Shown: positions 1-7,541 of the stretch, piece by piece
Numbering within the stretch: position 1 is the first letter of the stretch
Layout of the letters: each line of letters starts with the position of its first letter
Assembly (NCBI RefSeq): GCF_001485215.1
Contig: NZ_BBWW01000001.1
Span: 3,100,001-3,164,000, forward strand
DNA: 64,000 nucleotides
Source of the DNA: Leptolyngbya sp. NIES-2104
GTDB taxonomy: Bacteria > Cyanobacteriota > Cyanobacteriia > Leptolyngbyales > Leptolyngbyaceae
Direction: 5' to 3'
The notes under the pieces: model-generated
What the model was told of the DNA's origin: nothing
Database searches by the model: none
Seen by the model: the letters and a program-made list of their open reading frames with translations, nothing else
Made by a program: the position numbers and the translations under genes

Positions 1-938
1 TCCTCCCAGCTAAATCCTTGTGCTGCAAGCGTTAAATACTCATTCGTCAAACTGGTTGAAAACATGGCTGGATCATCTGAGTTGACGGTGCAGTAAAGCC
101 CAGCCTCTACCATTTTGCGAATCGGGTGAGGCTGACTTCGCTCGACAACCCCTAAACAGTAGTTGCTTTGGGGAGACACTTCTAAAGGAATTTGATGTTG
201 GCGGAGGACTTCCACCAAGTTGGGATCGTCTAAACACCGAATGCCGTGTCCAATTCGCTCAGGCTTTAAAGTATTCACTGCGCCCCAGATGCTTTCTGCT
301 CCCACAGCCTCGCCTGCATGAGCCACCAAGCGGAGTCCTTGCCGACGAGCTTGAGCAAACGTTTCTGTGAACAATTCTGGTGGATACCCAACTTCAAGTC
401 CTCCGACCCCTAAGCCCACAAATAACCCGCGCTCTTTCCCTTTCACGGCAAACTCTAGAACTCGATCTTGAGAATCCGGAATCTCACGCGCAATATCGGG
501 AATGAAATTAATCTGGCAGTGATAGTTGGCTTCCCCCGCAGATCGTCCTGCTGCGATCGCGTCTAAAATCTCGTCATCCTGAAACTTCTGAGTCAGAAAT
601 GACGCCCTCAAGAAAGCTTCCGTGTAGCGAATGTTTTCCTCAGCTTGTCGTTTGTAGAGCCGTTCAATCATCAGCGCATAGTCCTCTGGTGTTTGCAAGC
701 ACCGAACCGCCGCTGCGTAAACTTGGATGAAATGCGAAAAATCGCGAAACTCAAAAAATGACTTCCATTCGTCTAATGAACTCATCGGTAATTCAACGTG
801 ATTTCGCTTTGCTATCTGATAAAACGTCTCTGCGTCTGTTGCTCCTTCAACATGAACATGGATTTCAACTTTGGGCATCGCGCGAAGCCGAGCCGCGAGT
901 TCAGGAGAAATTGAGGTCACTGTGTTAGTTTGTGGCAT
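1..938 (-). CDS. add: Adenosine deaminase family protein (3' end cut by window edge)
   Basis: The reading frame starts at ATG 938 and runs leftward off the window with no stop, leaving 312 codons visible. It has the zinc hydrolase motifs of adenosine deaminases in order: H27-V-H29 with EGA after it, an HAGE motif holding a zinc His and the catalytic Glu, RIGHGIR, and SDDPAMF with the last metal-binding Asp. Such enzymes deaminate adenosine to inosine in the cytoplasm in purine salvage. Related aminohydrolases act on aminodeoxyfutalosine or adenine, so substrate is inferred from family only. Little of the C-terminus should be missing, since family members are usually about 330 to 350 residues. 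Confidence 0.85.
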   Translation of the reverse strand, partial: MPQTNTVTSISPELAARLRAMPKVEIHVHVEGATDAETFYQIAKRNHVELPMSSLDEWKSFFEFRDFSHFIQVYAAAVRCLQTPEDYALMIERLYKRQAEENIRYTEAFLRASFLTQKFQDDEILDAIAAGRSAGEANYHCQINFIPDIAREIPDSQDRVLEFAVKGKERGLFVGLGVGGLEVGYPPELFTETFAQARRQGLRLVAHAGEAVGAESIWGAVNTLKPERIGHGIRCLDDPNLVEVLRQHQIPLEVSPQSNYCLGVVERSQPHPIRKMVEAGLYCTVNSDDPAMFSTSLTNEYLTLAAQGFSWE

Positions 939-1030
939 GAATTCAGCCTCTTACTGATAAAAATAACCTGCTCTGCTGATATTAACGAGTGCAATGAACG
1001 AGTGATTTCTCGATCAGAATTCAAATCTAG

Positions 1031-1544
1031 CTATATGCGGCAAGAGAGGGTAATGACAAGCGCGAGCAGGCTCACGAGCGCAAACCCCGCTCGCGCTACG
1101 TGCGAATACTCCCAGCGATCGCGAAACTCTGTCCATCCCGGCGGACGAGTTTTGTTCTCAAGCCGCGATCGATTTGCTCCAAACGAGAAAAAGCCAGAAC
1201 TGAAGCGATCGAGGTTGTCGCCCTCAACCCAGAACTGATTAATTGGATGCGTGAAGAGCCAATACACAGCTTGCATTCCGAGCAGTCCAATTAATGCTAC
1301 GAGCGTTAACCAGAAGTCCACGCTTCCTATTGGCATTAAGAACAACAGAATGATTGTCAGAATGATGCTAACTGGCTCACTAATCCCTCCGATTGTGAAA
1401 CCGGGATAATAGATGGGCTGCATAGTGTAATACGTCTCCTGGCTGAGCCGCATTTTTCCCGGCAGTTCAAGGGCGTGCGCGAGAGCGAGAGCCATTCGCC
1501 ACCGCTACAAGCATCACGGTCAGAATCTGTAAAACGCTGAGCAT
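1031..1544 (-). pseudogene. DUF1772-like membrane protein, frameshifted near its start
   Basis: A 154-codon frame from 1495 encodes a membrane protein with three or four hydrophobic segments, an AHALELPGK motif and a conserved RDRWEYSH motif near the C-terminus. It resembles DUF1772 (anthrone oxygenase-like) proteins. The natural start is probably ATG 1544, preceded by a GGGGG ribosome site. That frame reads MLSVLQILTVMLVAVA and then leaves the family frame at 1496, where one extra A appears. Joining the two frames restores a typical first membrane helix. The ATG at 1495 has no ribosome site. It is either a sequencing indel or a recent loss. Function is unknown. Confidence 0.6.
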
Positions 1545-1716
1545 TGTTTGCCCCCTAACCAAATCAATTTAAAACTTTGCCTTTTAACAGCGAAGTAGCA
1601 CAACAGTTCCTTTGCACCTGACCGTTTGAGTCTCTTCGCTAAGTTTGAGAAGTCGTTCGGCGATGAATAAGCGGAGACGTTGAACTGTGCGATTAGACAT
1701 CACACTAGACAGAGTG

Positions 1717-2109
1717 TTAAGGCGAGTCTTTTAGCCATTCTTTATCTCGTTGTTGATTGCTCAGTATCAGCAGCGCAGGCGGGATAAACAGCCAAAATCC
1801 CGAAATCGGTTCAAGCGTAATGCCAACAGCAGCCGTTAGCAAAAGAATCCAACCCGGAAAACTGGGTAAGTTAATACCTTTTGTTTGTGCCCAACAACAG
1901 AGCCATCCGATGATCAGAAGAAAAGGCGTGACCATCATGCACCAAAATGCGGCTTCTCGGTCATAGAAAGGATCTAATGGAATCGGTGCGATCGTATTGA
2001 ACCAGCCATCCTGCACAATCTCCATCAACGGTTGAGCAAACAGCCACCCGTGGATGAGCGGATGGAGAACACCGATCGCAATTAGCCAGTATCCACTGAG
2101 TCGAAGCAT
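1717..2109 (-). CDS. DUF6463 family membrane protein
   Basis: This 130-residue protein has about four hydrophobic helices and begins with the RLSGYWLIAIGVLH pattern typical of DUF6463 proteins. Family function is unknown. It is transcribed away from the TetR regulator at 2201, and the 91-bp gap between them holds one complete copy of a repeated palindrome, so it is the likely target of that regulator. The downstream DUF1772-like gene lies on the same strand after a 170-bp gap. No catalytic residues can be named. Confidence 0.7.
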   Translation of the reverse strand: MLRLSGYWLIAIGVLHPLIHGWLFAQPLMEIVQDGWFNTIAPIPLDPFYDREAAFWCMMVTPFLLIIGWLCCWAQTKGINLPSFPGWILLLTAAVGITLEPISGFWLFIPPALLILSNQQRDKEWLKDSP

Positions 2110-2156
2110 CTTGATCTCCTTGGTTCTAGATGATTTTGCCGTATCAAATTACTCTT

Positions 2157-2227
2157 GGATACGCTACCGTATGGTTATAGATTAGTGAACTGTCTCGCAA
2201 ATGTCAATACGCCACCGTACGGTTAAG
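2157..2227. promoter_or_regulatory. Two direct copies of a TetR-type operator
   Basis: Two 24-bp copies lie 48 bp apart, at 2157-2180 and 2204-2227. Each carries the core ATACGCYACCGTAYGGTTA. The second core, ACCGTACGGT at 2214-2223, is a perfect palindrome, while the first, ACCGTATGGT at 2166-2175, has one mismatch. The second copy lies inside the first codons of the TetR gene and the first lies between the divergent genes. This fits autorepression plus control of the DUF6463 gene, which is inference. Confidence 0.6.
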
Positions 2228-2779
2228 CAGAATGAGATTTCCAGGCTTGGACAGCAAGACTGGATCGACTTAGGGCTAAAGGTTTTAGCAGAGAACGGAG
2301 TTGAAGCCGTGCGAGTTGAGCCACTTGCTAAATTGCTAAACGTGACGAAGGGTAGCTTCTACTGGCATTTCAAAAATCGAGAAGAGCTTTTAGAAGCAAT
2401 CTTGCAAGAATGGGTTAATCGTGAAACTGAAAGCATTATTCAGCAAGTTGAGGCAGCAGGCGGTGACGCTTCAGCCAAACTGCTTCACTTGTTTGAGCTT
2501 GCAATTCAAGATGATGGTCAAGTCGAAAATGCAATTCGAGCTTGGGCAGCGAATGATTCTAGAGTTGCTGCAATTCTTGACCAGGTTGATCAGCGTCGTC
2601 TCAACTACACCAAGAATCTGTTTTTAGACGTTGGCTTCACACCGTTTGAAGCAACCGTACGTGCTCGAATGGTTTACTACGCTCTAATTGGTGAACTCGT
2701 CTCGGGTATTCAGACGAGTCGGGCTGAACGATTAGCTGAGATGCACCTCCAGCATCTTATTCTCACGCGCCAAGATTAA
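2201..2779 (+). CDS. TetR/AcrR family transcriptional regulator
   Basis: The 192-residue protein has a TetR N-terminal helix-turn-helix at about residues 18 to 65, seen in ENGVEAVRVEPLAKLLNVTKGSFYWHFKNREELL, here cited in pieces: the recognition part is VTKGSFYWHFKNRE. A helical ligand-binding and dimerisation domain follows. It faces the DUF6463 gene, and a repeated palindrome overlaps its start codon, which suggests autorepression. The start at 2201 is the only usable one in frame. The inducer is unknown. Confidence 0.85.
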   Translation: MSIRHRTVKQNEISRLGQQDWIDLGLKVLAENGVEAVRVEPLAKLLNVTKGSFYWHFKNREELLEAILQEWVNRETESIIQQVEAAGGDASAKLLHLFELAIQDDGQVENAIRAWAANDSRVAAILDQVDQRRLNYTKNLFLDVGFTPFEATVRARMVYYALIGELVSGIQTSRAERLAEMHLQHLILTRQD

Positions 2780-2956
2780 TGATTGGTAGAATTTAACTAC
2801 TGAGAATGTGAAGCCTGCTAATGACTCGCTTTACCCGACGCTAACACCCTTTCGTTCTCAACCGACTATCTTTATACAGTCGGTGTGCAAGCGAATTGTG
2901 TCCGCCCAGCATAGGCATGAATCAATGAAGTTCAGGCGCAACTTTCCTGCTTATAG

Positions 2957-3277
2957 CTACCCATTTCGCTTCAGAATGATTGCCTTGTCATCGGAATATC
3001 TTACCCAAACGGGCGACTCATAAAGCTCCCCCCGCTGCTCTAACTGAAAACCACCGAACAATACGCCCAGCCATACTTCTACCCACGGCATTTCCAAGCT
3101 GCAACTGAGTTCGGCGATCGAAACCGGAAGCAGGGCGGTTTGGAGCCACTCCAAAATCGCTGCCGTCCAGCCAGCCACATCTTCTGAGTGGGTGCACAGC
3201 AGGGCTGATCCCTTCAGGTGCGCTGAAACAGAGTGTTTCTGCATTGCTTCGTCTTTTGCTTCTAGCTGGTCGACCAT
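2957..3277 (-). CDS. Conserved hypothetical protein
   Basis: I do not recognise this 106-residue protein. Its middle (WLQTALLPVSIAELSCSLEM) resembles a short helical, winged-helix-like fold, and it ends with a basic ILKRNG tail. It lies just after the native end of the thioredoxin-reductase-like pseudogene on the same strand and is now separated from it by an IS903-type element. The two may once have been co-transcribed. Codon use resembles neighbouring genes. It could be a small regulatory partner of the reductase, but that is speculation. Confidence 0.45.
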   Translation of the reverse strand: MVDQLEAKDEAMQKHSVSAHLKGSALLCTHSEDVAGWTAAILEWLQTALLPVSIAELSCSLEMPWVEVWLGVLFGGFQLEQRGELYESPVWVRYSDDKAIILKRNG

Positions 3278-3328
3278 TGTCAGTACAGCAAACCACGTTC
3301 AAACCCTTCCGACCTTTTAAGTAGAAAT

Positions 3329-4391
3329 GGCTTTGTTGCATGAAGAGGGGTTGCGGAGGGTAGAGACATGGTAGGTTTCAGTTACCACACCTAAACCTGC
3401 TATGAAACCTCAATACCGCATCCGCAACTGGTCTGAGTATAACGCCGGACTGAAGACGAGGGGAAGTCTCACCTTTTGGATTGATGAGTTTGTGCTGGAG
3501 GAATGGATTGTACATGACTTGAGTGGGAGACCTGGAGCATCGGTGTTGTATAGCGATTTGGCAATCATGACGATGGCAACCCTAAAGGCAGTGTATCGGT
3601 TAGCTGGACGGCAATGCCAAGGCTTTGTGGAATCAATTTTCGGGTTGATGGCGATTGAGTTACCTGTACCTGACCACAGCACTTTGTCACGACGATTGGG
3701 TCAACTATCGATTGAACTTCCGATAGTGCCTAAGGAGGAATCTCGCCCTGTTGTAGTGGATTCGACGGGGGTGAAAGTCTATGGCGAAGGAGAGTGGAAG
3801 ACCCGTCAGCATGGCGTTAGCAAGCGACGCACATGGCGTAAGCTCCATTTAGGAGTGGATGAGGCAACGGGCGAAATTCTGGCAGCAGTGGTCACAACGC
3901 ATGATTTCCATGATGGAGAAGTGCTAAACGAGGTACTCGAAGCAATTGAATGTCCAATCGATCAAGTCTCGACCGATGGGGCGTATGACCATCGCCACTG
4001 CTATGACGAGATTAAAGCCAAAGGAGCCAAAGCAGTTATTCCCCCCCGCAAGGATGCCAAGATTTGGCAACATGGCAATCGCAACGGCAAGCCGCATCAA
4101 CGGGATGAGAATCTGCGTACGATTCGCAAACATGGACGCAAACGCTGGAAACAGGACTCCGGCTATCATCGTCGCTCAATTGCTGAAACCACAATGTTTC
4201 GCTTCAAAACGATTTTTGGAGGGAATCTCAGTGCGCGTCAATTTGACAACCAAGCGGTGGAACTGTTCGTCAAATGTGCTGCACTCAACCGAATGATTAG
4301 GATCGCTAAACCCGATAGTTACAAGGTTGAAGCTTGATGCCAAGACGACCTCAAGACAAGTCTGACCATTTTTTAATCATGCAACAAAGCC
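3329..4391 (+). mobile_element. IS5-family (IS903-group) insertion sequence, complete
   Basis: The 1063-bp element has 15-bp perfect terminal inverted repeats, GGCTTTGTTGCATGA at 3329 and its complement ending at 4391. A 9-bp target duplication AGTAGAAAT flanks it at 3320-3328 and 4392-4400. A 9-bp duplication, a GGCTTTGTTG terminus and this length are characteristic of the IS903 group of the IS5 family. It carries one intact transposase. The exact duplication suggests a recent insertion. Confidence 0.92.
3402..4337 (+). CDS. IS5-family transposase (IS903 group)
   Basis: The 311-residue DDE transposase starts with the group's YRIRNWSEYNAGLKTRGSLT region and contains an N-terminal helix-turn-helix domain. 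Its acidic triad can be read in DSTGVKVYGEGEW, STDGAYDHR and RSIAETTMFRFK. It is full length and has no internal stop. It fills the element bounded by 15-bp inverted repeats and is presumably functional. Confidence 0.93.
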   Translation: MKPQYRIRNWSEYNAGLKTRGSLTFWIDEFVLEEWIVHDLSGRPGASVLYSDLAIMTMATLKAVYRLAGRQCQGFVESIFGLMAIELPVPDHSTLSRRLGQLSIELPIVPKEESRPVVVDSTGVKVYGEGEWKTRQHGVSKRRTWRKLHLGVDEATGEILAAVVTTHDFHDGEVLNEVLEAIECPIDQVSTDGAYDHRHCYDEIKAKGAKAVIPPRKDAKIWQHGNRNGKPHQRDENLRTIRKHGRKRWKQDSGYHRRSIAETTMFRFKTIFGGNLSARQFDNQAVELFVKCAALNRMIRIAKPDSYKVEA

Positions 4392-4634
4392 AGTAGAAAT
4401 TAATGATTCAGCCGTCTGCTCGCCTAAAAACTGATGCACCTGACTGATGATGGCTCCCTCGCCTACCGCTGAAGCAGCCCGCTTTACAAACCCCGATCTC
4501 ACAACGCCCGCCGCAAAAATTCCCGGAATGCTGGTTTCTACAGGCATCGGGTGTCGCTCCAGCGTCCAGTCCTGACGATTGATCAACTGGATGCCCGTAC
4601 AAATAAAGCCCTTTTCATCCAGCGTCAGGCAATC

Positions 4635-4666
4635 TTGCAGCCATGGGGTGTTGCAGCCATGGGGTG
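4635..4666. repeat. 16-bp tandem duplication causing a frameshift
   Basis: The unit TTGCAGCCATGGGGTG is present twice in a row, at 4635-4650 and 4651-4666. It lies in the TrxB-like pseudogene, where the NTPWLQ-encoding stretch is repeated in a second frame. Removing one copy rejoins the upstream and downstream frames. Confidence 0.9.
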
Positions 4667-4988
4667 TTGGAGACAGCACCAATCATCAGAAACACATGGC
4701 GAATTGGGTACGTTTCGGTCGTTTCGGTGTGGCGATCGTGCCAGGTCACTTGTTCGAGATGATGATCGCCTTGCAAGTCAGTAATTTCGGTTCCGGTGTG
4801 CAGCATGATTCCGTCTGAGGCAGCAATGCGGCTGATCAGGTGATCCGACATCGTCGCTTTCTAGGAATACCGCCGCCCACCACAATCACTCGCTCGCTCT
4901 AGCAGAACCCGCCCTCCATAGCGGTTGCCGCATAGGGTAGTCTTAATTTCTTAAAGGGTGAAGAATAATGGTCATTTTTAGGGTAGTG

Positions 4989-5381
4989 CTAAACAGGTAA
5001 GGATGCATTGTAGTGGTGAACAAAGTACCAAATTGCCGCGATATGGTTCTCCAACTTCTTAGAGAACGATAACGTTTTCCTGACTAAACGCGATACCCGT
5101 TGGCGCAACGTGCAGTTAAACCGCTCAACATAACTGGTCTTGCCACTATCTTTACCCACACTTTGATGTCGCTTACAGGGAAAGATTTCATCATAAGCTG
5201 ACCAAAAATCAGTGTAAGCAACCGCACACTGCCGATACACTGCTGGCAATGACTCCCATAATCCTTGTGCGCCATCTTGACTGCGCTCTCCAACATACAC
5301 CCCGGCAATTTCTCGTGTTTCTACGTCGAGTGCTAACCAAATCCACTGCTTGTTGGCTTTGCTGCCGACAAACGACCACAT
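4989..5381 (-). CDS. insB: IS1-family transposase, InsB part
   Basis: The frame gives 130 residues from MWSFVGSKANKQWIWLALD to the C-terminus and contains the catalytic core of the IS1 transposase. The same frame is open upstream to about 5412, reading KLKKGRLTIQCDEMWSF, which is the usual junction of the InsAB' fusion. In IS1 this part is made by a programmed minus-one shift on an A-run, and a six-A run followed by G is present at the right place. It is unlikely to be made alone from the ATG at 5381. Confidence 0.8.
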   Translation of the reverse strand: MWSFVGSKANKQWIWLALDVETREIAGVYVGERSQDGAQGLWESLPAVYRQCAVAYTDFWSAYDEIFPCKRHQSVGKDSGKTSYVERFNCTLRQRVSRLVRKTLSFSKKLENHIAAIWYFVHHYNASLPV

Positions 5382-5413
5382 CTCGTCACACTGGATGGTT
5401 AAACGCCCCTTTT

Positions 5414-5710
5414 TTAGCTTGTACGTTCACTTGGACGGGGCAGGTTCTGATATTTCTCATTGACAGAATTCTGGAGCCAAGGTTCTGAAACACCCACGAC
5501 TCTAGCAATTCCAGCTAAGGGAATCTTCTCCAACAGCAATTTATCAATCAGAGTTTTAGTGGCTTCATTAATGATTTTGTTTTGCGGGTCTTGCACAAAC
5601 TGTCTGCCACACTCACGGCACTTAAAGTTCTGTTTACCATTGTGAATTTTGCCGTTCTTAACAATATGAGCAGAGTTACAGGTAGGACAAACAAGTGGAG
5701 CAGTTGACAT
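5414..5710 (-). CDS. insA: IS1-family InsA, DNA-binding regulator part
   Basis: The 98-residue protein starts with a zinc-finger CPTCNSAHIVKNG and CRECGRQF, followed by a helix-turn-helix (IPLAGIARVVGVSEPWLQN). InsA binds the element ends and represses transposition. The frame ends early in NLPRPSERTS and a stop. Deleting one C near 5432 would give the usual NLPRQV continuation and bring the frame onto the A-run used for frameshifting. This copy therefore looks defective. Confidence 0.8.
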   Translation of the reverse strand: MSTAPLVCPTCNSAHIVKNGKIHNGKQNFKCRECGRQFVQDPQNKIINEATKTLIDKLLLEKIPLAGIARVVGVSEPWLQNSVNEKYQNLPRPSERTS

Positions 5711-6130
5711 AACGCAATTAAGTTAACTTCATCCTCTCTATCCTTACATCTTTAGAACTACCATTTTTAGAAGGTTCGCCAGATAAAGCTCTCAGAATTA
5801 AGCTTTTTTCTCTGTCCTTTACGTAAGGGGCACTACCGCCGCATAGTACACGCTCGTATTGTCAAACGGATGCTCAAAAAGGAGCTTGCGATAGCGCACC
5901 TTGGACGCGATGACGATAGCTTTGGTGTGAATTTGGGTGTGATTATCCAGCGTCAGCGTAAAGGGATGGTGCTGGCAATCAATCTGACTCACCGAGAAGG
6001 GTAGCGCGATCGTTGCGCCAAATTTTTGTGCCCGCGAGCGCCTGTCCAAAAATGCCAGTGGGAAACCCTAGCTAAGCACGTCTGTTTAATCTGAACGCTG
6101 CAACTCACACCAAGCTACGATTTTTATATA

Positions 6131-6146
6131 ATTGCCAAAAGGCAAT
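6131..6146. promoter_or_regulatory. Palindrome ATTGCCAAAAGGCAAT next to a -10 box
   Basis: This 16-bp near-perfect palindrome (TTGCC-N4-GGCAA core) directly follows TATAAT at 6127-6132 and precedes the HTH gene at 6157. Two near copies lie just after that gene. It is a probable operator for the HTH protein. No clear -35 box is visible. Confidence 0.55.
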
Positions 6147-6156
6147 CGAGGTGGCT

Positions 6157-6489
6157 ATGGGTCTTGCTCCGAGAACTCCAACTCAGGGACACTGGGATGC
6201 GTTAGAGGCTTATTTTCAGCCCGCAGCACCCTACTCGATGGAACTTGAGGAATTTCTCGCACACTGGGATGTGTCGCGGGAAGATTTGGCTATTGTTTGT
6301 GATTGCTCGTTAACCACTGTCAACCATTGGTTCTCACAAGGTGTCGATCGTAGAAAACCAAGTGCCCGCCATAAGCAGAGAATGGCACTCGCCCACCACA
6401 TCTGGACTGCCATTGAAACCGAACCAGAGTATCTGCAAAAGTTGCGCGAAGTTTATATTCAACGCCTACGTCCTAAACGGCAAACTTAG
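6157..6489 (+). CDS. Small helix-turn-helix protein of unknown role
   Basis: From ATG 6157 the protein has 110 residues. A GAGGTGG ribosome site sits just before this ATG, which makes it a better start than GTG 6151. The central LAIVCDCSLTTVNHWFSQG is a helix-turn-helix resembling LALIAGCSLPTMTRWMNRG in the protein at 7029, so the two are distant relatives. The tail is helical and basic. TTGCC-N4-GGCAA palindromes flank the gene on both sides, suggesting autoregulation. I do not recognise a named family. It is the first gene of a same-strand accessory block. Confidence 0.6.
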   Translation: MGLAPRTPTQGHWDALEAYFQPAAPYSMELEEFLAHWDVSREDLAIVCDCSLTTVNHWFSQGVDRRKPSARHKQRMALAHHIWTAIETEPEYLQKLREVYIQRLRPKRQT

Positions 6490-6493
6490 TTCA

Positions 6494-6530
6494 ATTGCCA
6501 AACGGCAAATAATCATTGCCAAACGGCTAA
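6494..6530. promoter_or_regulatory. Two further TTGCC-N4-GGC palindromes
   Basis: ATTGCCAAACGGCAA at 6494-6508 and ATTGCCAAACGGCTAA at 6515-6530 follow the stop of the HTH gene. They share the half sites of the palindrome at 6131. Spacing between centres is about 21 bp, or two helical turns, which suits cooperative binding by a dimeric regulator. They may control the genes from 6679 onward. Confidence 0.5.
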
Positions 6531-6678
6531 ACAGAGTCTTACTGTAATTCTGGCTAGAGCCTTTTCAGAAACAGCAGGTGGGTTGCCGCTCAGCGTTTCT
6601 GATTTCGGCTCTTTGCTTTTTCATCAACCTTTTCAACCACAACCCAATTTCAAGATCTAGCACGAGTAATCGTGCCCA

Positions 6679-7032
6679 ATGGTGATGGCAACTCCTAGTG
6701 AGCAACCAGAATCTCAGTTTTCTCGGTTAAATTTGCCGATGTTACAGGCTAAAGAGTTCGGTGGACTTGCGCTGCCCGCCGACTTTCCCAACACGATTAG
6801 CTTACCGAAGTATCCAGTGGGTTCTCGATGCCGCTGGATTCCCACGCCTGCTACCGATTGGGGAATTGTTATTGGGCAGACTTATATTCCCAGCAGGGCA
6901 GAGGCAGCATTGACACAGTGGGCTTGGTCGTACCTGCTGTTACTCGATGCCGATAGCCCTTCGCGGCAGTGGCTTGTGGCGGATTGGGTTGATGAAGCAG
7001 ACCTAGAGTTTTTTCCTACTCAACCCTCATGA
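6679..7032 (+). CDS. Hypothetical protein of the accessory block
   Basis: This 117-residue protein has no motif I can name. It is rich in Trp and Pro in its second half (SRCRWIPTPATDWGIVIGQTY and WAWSYLLLLDADSPSRQWLVADWV, in pieces), suggesting a small beta-rich fold. Its stop overlaps the start of the next HTH gene by four bases (ATGA), so the two are translationally coupled. No signal peptide or membrane segment is seen. Confidence 0.55.
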   Translation: MVMATPSEQPESQFSRLNLPMLQAKEFGGLALPADFPNTISLPKYPVGSRCRWIPTPATDWGIVIGQTYIPSRAEAALTQWAWSYLLLLDADSPSRQWLVADWVDEADLEFFPTQPS

Positions 7033-7373
7033 GTCGTCCCCCCAATCAACGCCCACTTGGAGAACCGGAGCGATCGCTGTTGCGTTTATACGCCAACTGT
7101 CAATGGTCGATCGCCCATCCCCGCCAACTCTACCAGGAGTACGCCTTCACCTACGACCAACTGGCACTCATCGCTGGGTGTAGTTTGCCGACGATGACGC
7201 GCTGGATGAACCGCGGCCAAGAACCCCGCTTGCTGAAGGACGTTTACACTCGTCGCTTGGGAGAGTTTGACTTCCTGCTGCACCATTACCACCAGATTCC
7301 GCCCGAAGTGTGGGAGGCAGTCTGCCCACTGCCACCGCGACTGCGAGCAATTCTCTTCCCAAACCCAGAGTAA
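7029..7373 (+). CDS. Small helix-turn-helix protein, relative of the one at 6157
   Basis: The 114-residue protein has a helix-turn-helix at about residues 42 to 63 (YDQLALIAGCSLPTMTRWMN). Its C-terminal half (RRLGEFDFLLHHY, then a Pro-rich IPPEVWEAVCPLPPRLRAILFP) recalls small DNA-binding proteins on cyanobacterial plasmids and islands. It overlaps the preceding gene by four bases. A 20-bp palindrome follows ten bases after its stop. It could be a transcriptional regulator or a partition or transfer accessory factor; the sequence does not decide. Confidence 0.6.
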   Translation: MSRPPNQRPLGEPERSLLRLYANCQWSIAHPRQLYQEYAFTYDQLALIAGCSLPTMTRWMNRGQEPRLLKDVYTRRLGEFDFLLHHYHQIPPEVWEAVCPLPPRLRAILFPNPE

Positions 7374-7382
7374 AGCGTACAA

Positions 7383-7402
7383 TTCCTATCAAATGATAGG
7401 AA
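7383..7402. repeat. Palindrome TTCCTATCA-AA-TGATAGGAA
   Basis: A perfect inverted repeat with 9-bp arms and two central bases lies just after the HTH gene ending at 7373. There is no T-run, so it looks more like a protein-binding site than a terminator. Confidence 0.6.
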
Positions 7403-7541
7403 CCTGCCTTCACCCCTTGCCTGTCCAGTACGAGCGATCTATTGTTACCCACAAGCTGCGGTTAATCTCAGCCTTGATTACCGTCGCCCCCATCACCCCC
7501 ACCCCTATTCCCCACCCCAGTCGGGCTAACCGTGATCACCG

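Larger units (their letters stand above)
4936..5837 (-). mobile_element. IS1-family insertion sequence
   Basis: The 902-bp element begins with GGTAGT at 4936 and ends with the complement of GGTAGTGCCCC at 5837. The inverted repeats are imperfect, sharing GGTAGT and TAAAGG blocks. A 9-bp target duplication GCCGCATAG lies at 4927-4935 and 5838-5846, exactly as IS1 elements make. It holds insA and insB in the minus direction. It sits inside the TrxB-like pseudogene between the codons for VYYAA and TAME. Confidence 0.9.
4377..6080 (-). pseudogene. Thioredoxin-reductase-like FAD oxidoreductase, multiply broken
   Basis: Pieces of a TrxB-like flavoprotein can be followed right to left. They are GFPTGIFGQALAG near 6060, RAQKFGATIALPFSV and TKAIVIAS to VYYAA at 5838, an ERVIVVGGG NADPH-binding piece near 4900, MSDHLISRIAASDGI from 4851, and a C-terminal GIFAAGVVRSGFVKRAASAVGEGA from about 4510. 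It has lost its N-terminus and has a frameshift near 6030, an IS1 element in the middle, an in-frame TAG at about 4905, a deletion after the GGG motif and a 16-bp duplication at 4635-4666. The IS903-type element sits at its last codons. It cannot make a working enzyme. Confidence 0.85.

Noticed and set aside
2808-3023. 71-codon plus-strand frame after the TetR gene
   Set aside because: Low-complexity, unlike any protein, and it opposes the better-supported gene at 2957-3277.
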